From Symsagittifera roscoffensis (taxonomy: Eukaryota > Xenacoelomorpha > Acoela > Convolutidae), in assembly GCF_963678635.1 (NCBI RefSeq), contig NC_087067.1, forward strand, positions 58,142,287 to 58,206,286: 64,000 nucleotides of DNA, in the 5' to 3' direction. Made by a program: the position numbers and the translations under genes. Below the pieces are notes generated by a model. The model was not told where the DNA came from and did no database searches. It was given only the letters and a program-made list of their open reading frames with translations. This document shows, piece by piece, positions 1 to 8,600 of this stretch (its first letter is position 1; every line of letters begins with the position of its first letter).

Positions 1-645
1 TAATTTCGGTTTTCTGAAACAAGAGATTTTGAGAAAATTGCAGGTGACCCAAATCAAAATTTTACGGCTCGGCAACTGGGATTGGAAAAAAGCTATTATT
101 AGTTCTCATATAAATGAAAATTTACATAGTTGCGAAGCAACCTCATTGTAAGAATTTTCCAACACTCTCGCAAATGATTTATTTCAGAAACAAGAAGTTT
201 GACAAATTTGTAATTGAGCCAAATCAGTTTTTTGGGGTTATGCCTTTTGTTCTAGGTAACATTCAATTTTCTCTACATCCACCCCTAATTCTGTTGAATT
301 TGTATTTTTATAAGCCAGCTACTTTTAGAGTATTTCACTTCCTGTTCATAGACAGTTTCCAAAATGTTGAAAAAACTAAAACGATTTTTGAGCTGAAACC
401 TGTAAAAAAAATTTGCTGTGAGAAAAAAAACTGTTTTCGCTAAACACGGCAATATGAGAAAGGATAGGTTTTTCTTAATGTCTTGATCCAGATAAAATGA
501 TCAAAATCTTGCTATTAAACGTAATTTCAACCAGGCAAAAAAAATAATTGAAACATTAGAATTTTTTTCCTATGCTGATATGAAAAGAGAAAAATTGGTT
601 TCAAAGGTTTTTTATAAAAATTTTTGGTCATCTGAGCAATTTTAA

Positions 646-1080
646 ATTCAGTGATTGGTCATATCCAGGATCGCCAACGTGGAGACGGACAATATCGAGT
701 CCCTGGAAAGCTTTTTTGCAGGTCACAGTGATTTTTCGAAACAACAATTTCACAAGTTCAACCTCAAATATTTCTTGCTGACCGGAAAATTTCAATGTGA
801 AAGACAATATGAAAAAGGTTTTATTTTGAAGTATTTGGCAAATTAAGCTAAATAAACAAGGGTTAGCCTTATTTATATTCAGTCTACGGTCATATCCAGG
901 ATCGCCAAGGTGGAGACGGACACAATCGGTTCCCTGGAAAGCTTTTTTGCTGGTCACTATGATTTTTCAAAACAACATTTTCACAAGTTCAACCTCATAT
1001 TTCTTGCTGAGCTGAAAACTTCAATGTGAAAGACGTTATAAAAAAGTCTTTATTTTGAAGTTTTTGGCAATTTAGGCTAA
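646..1080 (+). repeat. Two tandem 231-bp direct repeats (copy 1)
   Basis: Unit 1 starts at 646 and unit 2 at 877. Both open with an ATTCAGT word followed by GGTCATATCCAGGATCGCCAA. They share the later words CCCTGGAAAGCTTTTTTGC, CACAAGTTCAACCTCA and TTCAATGTGAAAGAC. Unit 2 fades near 1080. The two units differ by clear substitutions, so the tandem duplication is older than the 2-kb duplication that carries both. A 63-codon plus frame and a 109-codon minus frame over this pair are by-products of the repeat and look like no known protein. Confidence 0.85.
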
Positions 1081-1098
1081 GTAAAGAAATCACTATAC

Positions 1099-1130
1099 TG
1101 ATCAAATTTTAGCGAAAAAAAATTTGATCA
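1099..1130. repeat. Short inverted repeat, 12-bp arms
   Basis: Arms TGATCAAATTTT (1099-1110) and AAAATTTGATCA (1119-1130) are perfectly complementary around an 8-nt spacer. Further TGATCA words follow nearby. It is AT-rich and could extrude, but no function can be assigned. The matching site in the second long copy is at 6410-6442. Confidence 0.7.
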
Positions 1131-1302
1131 AAAAAGCTTTCTGATCAAAGTGCAAGTCTGATATAGAAACTGTTCAATTTACATAATCACTCTTTTAATA
1201 GAACACTTTTACAGCTGTGCTTGACTATTCGAAAATTTGTACCGAGAAAATTTTTTAGATTATGGCCAACTGTGCATATATATGATTAGAATGCTGTCAT
1301 CA

Positions 1303-1784
1303 CACATCAAAGTACAGTTGGATCTAGGCACTAAAATAATTATAAGTTAGCTCAGGTTGCCTCAATTCTTCAAAATAACATTTGATTGCTCATCTGCTAA
1401 GCCCATGCTTAGCGCTCTCCAGTGATGCATAATATAAGTTATTTGAAAAAAGGATTTTTGAGAAAATTGGATGTGAGCCATGGCAAAAAGTTGGGGTTGG
1501 GCACTTTTTTTTAAAATTCACATTCAATTTTCTCGGGTTGAAGCCCTGGTATAACCAGCAAAATATTATTTGATTGATTATTCGCTAAGCCCATGCTTAG
1601 CGCTCTCCAGTGATGCATAATATCAGTTTTTTGAAAAAAGAGATTTTGAGAAAATTGGAGTTGAGCCATGGCAAAAAGTTGGGGTTGGGCTTTTTTTAAA
1701 TTCAGATTCTAATTTCTCGGAACGAAGCCCTGGTGAAGCTAACCTATAATTTTTGGTGCCTAGATCCAACTGTACTTTGATGTG
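1303..1784. mobile_element. MITE-like segment with 34-bp terminal inverted repeats (copy 1)
   Basis: The left arm 1303-1336 and right arm 1751-1784 are inverted complements over 34 bp with one mismatch. Complementarity continues inward, with an indel, to about 1356 and 1733. Between the arms lie two copies of the 180-bp repeat (about 1383-1560 and 1565-1740). There is no reading frame for a transposase and no convincing target-site duplication at the outer edges, so this may be a non-autonomous foldback or MITE-like element or just an old inverted duplication. The equivalent segment at 6615-7098 has more changes in its right arm. Confidence 0.6.
1383..1740 (+). repeat. Two copies of the approximately 180-bp repeat
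   Basis: Both copies contain a perfect 7-bp hairpin, GCTAAGC-CCAT-GCTTAGC, then a CTCCAGTGATGCATAATAT word, a TTTTGAGAAAATTGGA word, the GAGCCATGGCAAAAAGTTGG word, a T-tract and a GAAGCCCTGGT word near the end. The same unit is tandemly repeated at 4709-5310 and appears again at about 6693-7050. Some copies also carry CTGGT-AAA-ACCAG, a second small hairpin. No coding content is recognised. Confidence 0.85.
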
Positions 1785-2032
1785 ATGTATTAATGCCATT
1801 TTCAGACTGTTTGATCAGTGATTACAGATTGAAAGATTCCTGCTGTGCTGTATTCATAAAAAGAAAATTGGTTTTGATATAATTTTTTTTTCTTTGAAAA
1901 CGGCTGTATGAGGTTTCATAGAGCTCTTTGACTGTCTTGGCCAGTTATTTATATTCAAAACTTATGTTGATAGCTTGTACTTTAAACAGAATTCTAAAAT
2001 TAAAAAAAAAATCTGCCTAGCCACCAAAAACC

Positions 2033-2731
2033 TTATGAAATTGAACGTCAGAAAAATCTGCATAATTTTAAAGAATCCAGGAATTTGAGCTATTATAGAG
2101 TAATTCTACTCAATCAAAATTGAATGTTCAAAATGATTTCATTAAAACTACTGTTGACGAAATAATAACTTTTTCAAAAAAAGTAGGGGCAAAAAAAAAT
2201 ATTTATAAAAAACATATTTTCTGGAGAAAACTAATACTTGAAACTATCAATTAGCCGTTTTCAGTGTTTTGGACCTCTAATTATTGGTTTGCTCCTTTTT
2301 TGAGGTTTTCTTCGCTGTTTTTTAGTTTTTGGGGCTCATAAGCATAAATCTGGTTTAGGTATTGTGTTGTGTGTAATTATTGGTTTTTCGGCCGGTTTTC
2401 AGATAAAAAAGGTCTAGGTTGGTTTTGAGAGGTTTGGGAGGGCTCAAGAGAGATTTCTGTGTTTTGGTTGGCGTCCATGTCATCAATAACAGTTTTAAGC
2501 AGCTTTTGGGGTTTTTAATGGGTTTTCAAAAATTTTTGGGCATTTTTTGGGATCTTGATACCTTGGTCACATTTTGACAAAATTCCCAACCCCAAACCCA
2601 GTCTTCAATCTGGTGGTCACATTTTGAAACCCCAAAATTTGCAAAAAAAAATTGATCAAAACTGTTTTTAGGCCCTTGAATCGATCTGCCCCGGAGTCTT
2701 TTTGAAGTTTTAGTGAGTGGAAATCTATCCA
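2033..2731. other. Single-copy-like stretch, G/T-skewed in its middle, no gene seen
   Basis: After the point where copy 1 loses homology to copy 2, the sequence is AT-rich and not recognisably repeated in this window. From about 2270 to 2530 the plus strand is noticeably rich in G and T with few C. The word TGGTCACATTTTGA occurs at 2564 and 2614 and once more at 4628. A minus-strand open frame covering 2526-2948 is largely a product of the adjacent palindrome and is not called. Confidence 0.6.
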
Positions 2732-3123
2732 ACAAAAACTTGGAAACCAGATCTGAGCATCGTAAAATCTTGCCTATTTCAGATCTTGTCCAGACATGGT
2801 GCATGTTTCGTTTGGACATGGACATGTCTGAATCAGGACTGAGGCAGGCATGGATTCCATCACAAAAGCAGATCTGCTCAAGGCCTGATTCAGACCTGGG
2901 GCACACATGGGTCAGACCTGCTGCAGATCTGCACCAGGTCTGACCCATGTGTGCCCCAGAACTGAATCAGGCCTTGAGCAGATCTGCTTTTGTGATGGAA
3001 TCCATGCCTGCCTCAGTCCTGATTCAGACATGTCCATGTCCAAACGAAACATGCACCATGTCTGGACAAGATCTGAAATAGGCAAGATTTTACGATGCTC
3101 AGATCTGGTTTCCAAGTTTTTGT
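2732..3123. repeat. Giant near-perfect palindrome, 196-bp arms, no spacer
   Basis: Positions pair with a constant coordinate sum of 5855, so the centre is between 2927 and 2928. The arms are complementary from 2732 to 3123. I saw only a mismatch next to the centre (2921/2934) and two more about 30 bp out (2895/2960 and 2896/2959). Arm sequence is less AT-rich than its surroundings and full of CAGATCTG and CATG words. There are no coding hallmarks: the similar open frames on both strands (for example 2713-2943 plus and 2912-3160 minus) follow from the symmetry. No flanking target-site duplication was found. Sequence related to copy 1 resumes almost immediately to its right, at about 3131. Confidence 0.95.
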
Positions 3124-3130
3124 AAGGTAC

Positions 3131-3640
3131 GGGAACCTCATTGAACGAGTTGTCCAACAATCCCCCAAATTACTTTTTTCAAAAACAAGAAATTTGCAAA
3201 ACTTGTAATTCAGCCGATTAAAGTTTTTGGGTGAGTGCCTTAGTTCACGTTCAATTCTCTCTACATCCACCAGTAATTTTGTGTTTTTTGTATGCGGGCT
3301 ATTTCTGGATTAGTTGATTTCCTAATCATGCACAGTTTCAATATGTTGAAGAAAAGAAACAAAAGCTTTTTCTATGAGCTGAAATCTGTAAAACAAACTT
3401 GTTTTGAGAAAAAAAAACATTTTTCGATAAAAACGGCGATTTGAGAATTTATAGGTTTTTACTGTTATGATCAGAATAAAATGATCATAATTGTGCTTGA
3501 CAAGCATTTTCAGACAGGAAAAAAAAACAATTATAGCAGTAAAGTTTTCTTGCTATGCTGAAGTGAAAAGAGAAAAATTGGTTTCAATTTTTTTTAAGTT
3601 CCGGACGTCTGAGCTATTTTAAACTCATTCTACTGTCATT
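3131..3640 (+). repeat. Diverged third relative of the long repeat
   Basis: Shared ordered words with about 140-650 of copy 1 include AACCTCATTG, CTCTACATCCACC, a GAGCTGAAA..CTGTAAAA block, ATAAAATGATCA, TATGCTGA followed by GAAAAGAGAAAAATTGGTTTCAA, and TCTGAGC..ATTTTAAA. Substitutions and indels are frequent, so this copy is far older than the pair at 1-2032 and 5310-7347. The open frame seen in those copies is not preserved here, which argues that it is not a gene. A minus frame at 3322-3507 is not supported by anything else. Confidence 0.8.
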
Positions 3641-4708
3641 GCCAAAAAATTCGTTCCATGTGAAGTTTTGCTCTCTATTGCATTCAGGCAGACAAAAACT
3701 GCGAATGCTTATTTTTAAACATTTCTTGTTAAGCTGAAATCATTGAAAAACAAAAAGATTCTGTGAAAAGTTTTTTTTTACAAGAACCCGCAATCTAAAC
3801 TAATAAAGACAAAAACAAGACCTTGATCAAAAACCTATAAATGGAAAACTGCAACTGAATTCAACTTTTGGATGCATTAAAAAGCAAATTTCCTGCTATG
3901 CTGGTGAATTACAAAAAATTTGATTTTGAGAAAAAATTTTTCCTTCATCAAAAAGTTCGGCCAATTAAGCTTTCTTAGAATTAGTTGTCGAGTCAAAACC
4001 CTTAAGGTAAAAATTGTGAAATTCACTGCTTTTTAACTTATGAAATTTAAAACGTTATCAGCAAAAAATTTTTCTGAGCCTTATAGAGAAATGTGTATCG
4101 GACAAAGGTCGAATTCGCAAATTATTCAGATAGTCGAAAACACTTTTCTTAATTAAATTTTTGTTTGAAAAAACCGGCTTGTTTCGCCTAGCTCAGCTTC
4201 CGATTTGTTAGATCAAACTACGACCAAGTAAACTCCTAATTTACTCGACGATTCATCAGTACTAGAAAAAAAAATTGTAACAGCCTGATTGGCGGGAGAA
4301 AAAAGATCATTTCTCAACGAAAATTTATCGGAATTCAAAAAAATTGATATGGTTGAGCTTCTCTTGAGCAGTTGCGTCAATCTAACTTGAAAGAAGACAT
4401 TGCGTAAAAATTTTCATCAAAACCTCGATACTCTGCAATAAAGTGTAGTAACTCTGACAACCCGATCAGGTTTTACGTGATTCACCATAAATTTAGTTGA
4501 GAATAAAAGTATTATATAAAATCGACCAGGACATGTAATTTTTAGCAGAGAAGTCAAATCTGACGCTACTTTTATTATTCAGTTCTGTTTTCAAGGCAAA
4601 AAACAACATTTTCACTTTTCGTCCTAATGGTCACATTTTGACTACAAAAAAAAATTTAGGCTGTTAGTCAGGCAAAATGAAGCACTGCCGAATCCCGCTA
4701 TAATTTTT
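3641..4708. other. AT-rich intergenic stretch, no gene seen
   Basis: There is no open frame of useful length, no tRNA-like fold and no recognisable element. Near 3894 a TGCTATGCTG word followed by A/T-rich text echoes the blocks at about 3553 and 581, suggesting a further decayed copy of an old repeat. From 4000 to 4700 I see nothing repeated except one TGGTCACATTTTGA word at 4628. Confidence 0.55.
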
Positions 4709-5310
4709 TTGATTAAACAGTCGCTAAGCACTTGCTTGAAGCTTTCCAATGACCCCTAATATAAGATTTTTGGAGTTTTGAGAAAATTGGAGGTGAGCCA
4801 TGGCAAAAAGTTGGGGTTGTGCACTTTTTTTTTAATTCACATTCAATTTTCTCGGAATGAAGCCCTGGTAAAACCAGCAAAATAACATTTGATTGCTCAT
4901 TCACTAAGCCCATGCTTAGCGCTCTCCAGTGATGCATAATATCAGTTTTTTGAAAAAAAGGAGTTTTGAGAAAATTGGAGGTGAGCCATGGCAAAAAGTT
5001 GGGGTTGGACACTTTTTTTTAATTCACATTAAATTTTCTCGGAATGAAGCCCTCGTAAAACCAGCAACTTAACATTCGATTGCTTAATCGCTAAGCCCAT
5101 GCCTAGCGCTCTCCAAAGATGCATGATATCAATTTTTTGAAAAAAGAGATTTTGAGAAAATTGGAGACGAGCCATGGCAAGAAGTTGGGGTTGGGCTTTT
5201 TTTTTTAAATTGAGATTCACATTTCTCAGAAAGAAGCCCTGGTGAAACCAACAAAAAATATTTGATTGGTTATTCGCTAAGCCTTTGCTTCGAACTGTCC
5301 GGTGATGCCT
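4709..5310 (+). repeat. Tandem array of the approximately 180-bp repeat, about 3.3 copies
   Basis: Copies begin near 4709, 4890, 5075 and 5256, a spacing of 181-185 bp. Each starts with a TTGATT-like word and the GCTAAGC half-hairpin and continues with GAGAAAATTGGAGGTGAGCC, a T-tract and GAAGCCCT. The first copy is the most degenerate and its hairpin is broken. The last copy runs directly into the second long repeat, whose first bases are the continuation of that unit. Minus-strand frames at 4713-5012 and 5029-5361 merely read through the repeat. Confidence 0.88.
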
Positions 5311-5954
5311 AATGTCGGTTTTCTGAAACAAGAGATTTTGAGAAAATTGCAGGTGAGCCAAATAAAAATTTTACGGCTCGGCAACTGGGATTGGAAAAAA
5401 GCTATTATTAGTTCTCTTATAATGAAAATTTACATAGTTGCGAAGCAACCTCATTCTAAGAATTTTCCAACACTCTCGCAAATGATTTATTTCAGAAACA
5501 AGAAATTTGACAAATTTGTAATTGAGCCAAATCAGTTTTTTGGGGTTATGCCTTTTGTTCTAGGTAACATTCAATTTTCTCTACATCCACCCCTAATTCT
5601 GTTGATTTTGTATTTTTATAGGCCAGCTACTTTTAGAGTAGTTCACTTCCTGTTCATAGACAGTTTCCAAAATGTTGAAAAAAACTAAAACGATTTTTGA
5701 GCTGAAACCTGTAAAAAAAATTTGCTGTGAGAAAAAAACTTTTCTCGCTAAACACGGCAATATGAGAAAGGATAGGTTTTTCTTAATGTCTTGATCCAGA
5801 TAAAATGATCAAAATCTTGCTATTAAACGCAATTTCAACCAGACAAAAAAAAATAATTGAAACATTAGAACTTTTTTCCTATGCTGATATGAAAAGAGAA
5901 AAATTGGTTTCAAAGGTTTTTTATAAAAATTTTTGGTCATGTGAGCAATTTTAA

Positions 5955-6390
5955 ATTCAGTGATAGGTCATATCCAGGATCGCCAACGTGGAGAAAGAAA
6001 ATATCCAGTCCCTGGAAAGCTTTTTTGCAGGTCACAGTGATTTTTCGAAACAACAATTTCACAAGTTCAACCTCAAATATTTCTTGCTGACCGGAAAATT
6101 TCAATGTGAAAGACAATATGAAAAAGGTTTTATTTTGAAGTATTGGGCAAATTAAGCTAAATAAACAAGGGTTAGCCTTACTTATATTCAGTCTACGGTC
6201 ATATCCAGGATCGCCAAGGTGGTGATGGACACTATCGGTTCCCTGGAAAGCTTTTTTGCTGGTCACTATGATTTTTCAAAACAACATTTTCACAAGTTCA
6301 ACCTCAAACATTTCTTGCTGAGCTGAAAACTTCAATGTGAAAGACGTTATAAAAAAGTCTTTATTTTGAAGTTTTTGGCAATTTAGGCTA
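5955..6390 (+). repeat. Two tandem 231-bp direct repeats (copy 2)
   Basis: Units start at 5955 and 6186 and correspond one to one to the units at 646 and 877. Unit-specific differences are retained between the two long copies, confirming the order of events: 231-bp duplication first, 2-kb duplication later. Confidence 0.85.
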
Positions 6391-6409
6391 AGTAAACAAA
6401 TCACTATAC

Positions 6410-6442
6410 TGATCAAATTTTAGCGAAAAAAAAATTTGATCA
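6410..6442. repeat. Short inverted repeat (copy 2)
   Basis: The same TGATCAAATTTT and AAAATTTGATCA arms as at 1099-1130, with a spacer one base longer because of an added A. Confidence 0.7.
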
Positions 6443-6614
6443 AAAAAGCTTTCTGATCAAAGTGCAAGTCTGATATAGAAACTGTTCAATTTACATAATC
6501 ACTCTTTTAATAGAACACTTTTCCAGCTGTGCTGGACTATTCGAAAATTTGTACCGAGAAGGTTTTTTAGAAAATGGCCATCTGTGCATATATATGATTA
6601 GAATGCTGTCATCA

Positions 6615-7098
6615 CACATCAAAGTACAGTTGGATCTAGGCACTAAAACAATTATAAGTTAGCTCAGGTTGCCTCAATTCTTCAAAATAACATTTGATTG
6701 CTCATCTGCTAAGCCCATGCTTAGCGCTCTCCAGTGATGCATAATATCAGTTATTTGAAAAAAGGATTTTTGAGAAAATTGGATGTGAGCCATGGCAAAA
6801 AGTTGGGGTTGGGCACCTTTTTTTAAAATTCACATTCAATTTTCTCGGGTTGAAGCCCTGGTAAAACCAGCAAAATAATATTTGATTGATTATTCGCTAA
6901 GCCCATGCTTAGCGCTCTCCAGTGATGCATAATATCAGTTTTTTGAAAAAAGAGATTTTGAGAAAATTGGAGGTGAGCCATGGCAAGAAGTTGGGATGGG
7001 CTTTTTTTTTAATTCAGATTCTAATTTCTCGGAACGAAGCCCTGGTGAAGCTAAACTATAAATATTTTAAAGCCTAGATCCAACTGTAATTTGATGTG
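6615..7098. mobile_element. MITE-like segment with terminal inverted repeats (copy 2)
   Basis: The left arm 6615-6648 matches 1303-1336. The right arm, about 7065-7098, keeps GCCTAGATCCAACTGTA and TTTGATGTG but carries more substitutions than in copy 1. The interior again holds two 180-bp repeats with the 7-bp GCTAAGC hairpin. There is no transposase and no clear target-site duplication. Confidence 0.55.
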
Positions 7099-7346
7099 AT
7101 GTATTAATGCCATTTTCAGACTGTTTGATCAGTGATTACAGATTGAAAGATTCCTGCTGTGCTGTATTCATAAAAAGAAAATTGGTTTTGATATAATTTT
7201 TTTTCTTTGAAAACGGCTGTATGAGGTTTCATAGAGCTCTTTGACAGTCTTGGCCAGTTATTTATATTCAAAACTTATGTTGATAGCTTGTAATTCAAAC
7301 AGAATTCTAAAATTAAAAAAAAAAATCTGCCTTAGCCACGAAAAAC

Positions 7347-7348
7347 CA
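7347..7348. other. Left boundary of the satellite array
   Basis: Flank ending AAAAACC meets satellite beginning AAGAGGCACAG. Aligned to complete monomers, the first satellite base lies in the middle of the 12-nt loop of the 36-bp inverted repeat, so the left half of that hairpin is missing. At most one base of microhomology (C) is seen. No target-site duplication can be tested because the other array edge is outside the window. Confidence 0.9.
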
Positions 7349-8600
7349 AGAGGCACAGCCCTCTGACCTGTACCCATATGCCAGAAAATCTGACACATGG
7401 GTACCAAGAAAATCATCAAAAAACAGCAAAAAACAGTTTTCTTTGTTAAAACAATTCAACCAGGAAGTAGAAAAGAGCTGGTCTTATTAGTAAACAGTGT
7501 ATTGGAGGATATTTTGGTCTATCATTTAAGACTTGATGAGAATTTTTTTTTTTTGAAAAAAAAAGTTTCAAAAAATTACAAGTGTTAACTTTGTAGGTCC
7601 AAACCCCAGATTACTGGAAATAGGCGCAAAATGACGCACACATTGAGCACTTAAACTGAAGATCAAAAAAAATAAAGTGTGTCAGAGAACTGGCTCAAGA
7701 GGCACAGCCCTCTGACTTGTACCCATATGCCAGAAAATCTGACACATGGGTACAAAGAAAATCGTCAAAAAACAGCAAAAAACAGTTTTCTTTGTTAAAA
7801 AAAATCAATCAGGAAGTAGAAAAGAGCTGGTCTTATTAGTAAACAGTGTATTGGAGGATATTTTGATCTATCATTTAAGACTTGATGAGAATTTTTTTTT
7901 TTGAAAAAAAAAGTTTCAAAAAATTACAAGTGTTAACTTTGTAGGTCCAAAACCCAGATTACTGGAAATAGGCGCAAAATGACGCACACAATGAGCACTT
8001 AAACTGAAGATCAAAAAAAATAAAGGGTGTCAGAGGGCTGGCTCAAGAAGCACAGCCCTCTGAGATGTACCCATATGCCAGAAAATCTGACACATGGGTA
8101 CAAAAAAAATCATCAAAAACAGCAAAAAACAGTTTTTTATTTAAAAAATTCATCAAGAAGTGGAAAAGAGCTGGTCTTATTAAAAAACAGTGTCTTGGAG
8201 GATATTTTGATCTATCATTTAAGACTAAAAGAGATTTTTTTTTTAAAAGTTTCAAAAAATTACAAGTGTTATCTTTGTTGGTCCAAAACCCAGATTACTG
8301 AAAATAGGCGCAAAATGACGCACACATTGAGCACTTAAACTGAAGATCAAAAAAATAAAGGGTGTCAGAGGGCTGGCTCATGAGGCACAGCCCTCTGACC
8401 TGTACCCATATGCCAGAAAAGCTGACACATGGGTACAAAAAAAATCATCAAAAACAGCAAAAAACAGTATTTTATTTAAAAAACTCAATCAGGAAGTAGA
8501 AAAGAGCTGGTCTCATTAATAAACAGTGTCTTGGAGGATATTTCGATATATCATTTAAGACTAAACGAGAATTTTTTTTTAAAGTTTCAAAAAATTAACA
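7347..8600 (+). repeat. Satellite block 1: array-edge monomers
   Basis: Somewhat more than three monomers (core anchors near 7348, 7697, 8045 and 8380) carry type-2 variants (CCCCAGATTACTGG and ATGACGCACACA) and, in the first three, ATATTTTGATC or ATATTTTGGTC. They carry private changes such as CTTGATGAGAA and a damaged hairpin 1 at about 7680. They resemble the 30-40 kb monomers more than the adjacent 8.6-13 kb ones. Confidence 0.7.

Larger units (their letters stand above)
1..2032 (+). repeat. Long direct repeat, copy 1 (about 2.03 kb)
   Basis: This segment reappears in the same orientation at 5310-7347 with only scattered substitutions and small indels, roughly 97 percent identical by eye. 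It is composite. It starts inside a partial 180-bp repeat (about 1-52), then holds an AT-rich stretch, two 231-bp direct repeats, a 12-bp-arm inverted repeat, and a segment bounded by 34-bp terminal inverted repeats. A 109-codon open frame at 114-443 has a relative in the second copy (5302-5688). The diverged third copy near 3131-3640 does not keep it and it resembles no family I know, so I do not call a gene. The left end lies outside the window. Homology stops at 2032, where the other copy enters satellite. Confidence 0.93.
5310..7347 (+). repeat. Long direct repeat, copy 2, truncated by satellite
   Basis: This segment is collinear with 1-2032 at an offset of about 5309 to 5315, drifting through small indels in homopolymers. 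It keeps every internal feature of copy 1: the 231-bp pair, the inverted repeat, the terminal-inverted-repeat segment and the final A-tract followed by TCTGCC..AGCCAC. Homology ends after AAAAACC at 7347. Copy 1 continues with unique sequence at that point, while copy 2 switches to satellite. Confidence 0.93.

Noticed and set aside
114-443. 109-codon plus-strand open frame, with a 128-codon relative at 5302-5688
   Set aside because: It is present only because the 2-kb segment is duplicated. The diverged relative at 3131-3640 does not keep it. It resembles no known family, and no splice or promoter context supports it.
2901-2910. ACACATGGGT shared between the palindrome and satellite hairpin 2
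   Set aside because: A 10-base match without flanking similarity is not enough to infer common origin.
2526-3270. Several overlapping open frames on both strands
   Set aside because: They lie in or run out of the 392-bp palindrome, so the same protein-like text appears on both strands by symmetry.
7660-7680. AATAAA words in every monomer as polyadenylation signals
   Set aside because: They follow from the A-rich tract and the TTAATAAACAG word. There is no gene to terminate.
8029-8065. Intrinsic bacterial-type terminator (hairpin followed by T or A tract)
   Set aside because: The hairpins recur every monomer in a eukaryote-like satellite with no upstream genes. The following tract is A-rich on the plus strand and separated by hairpin 2.
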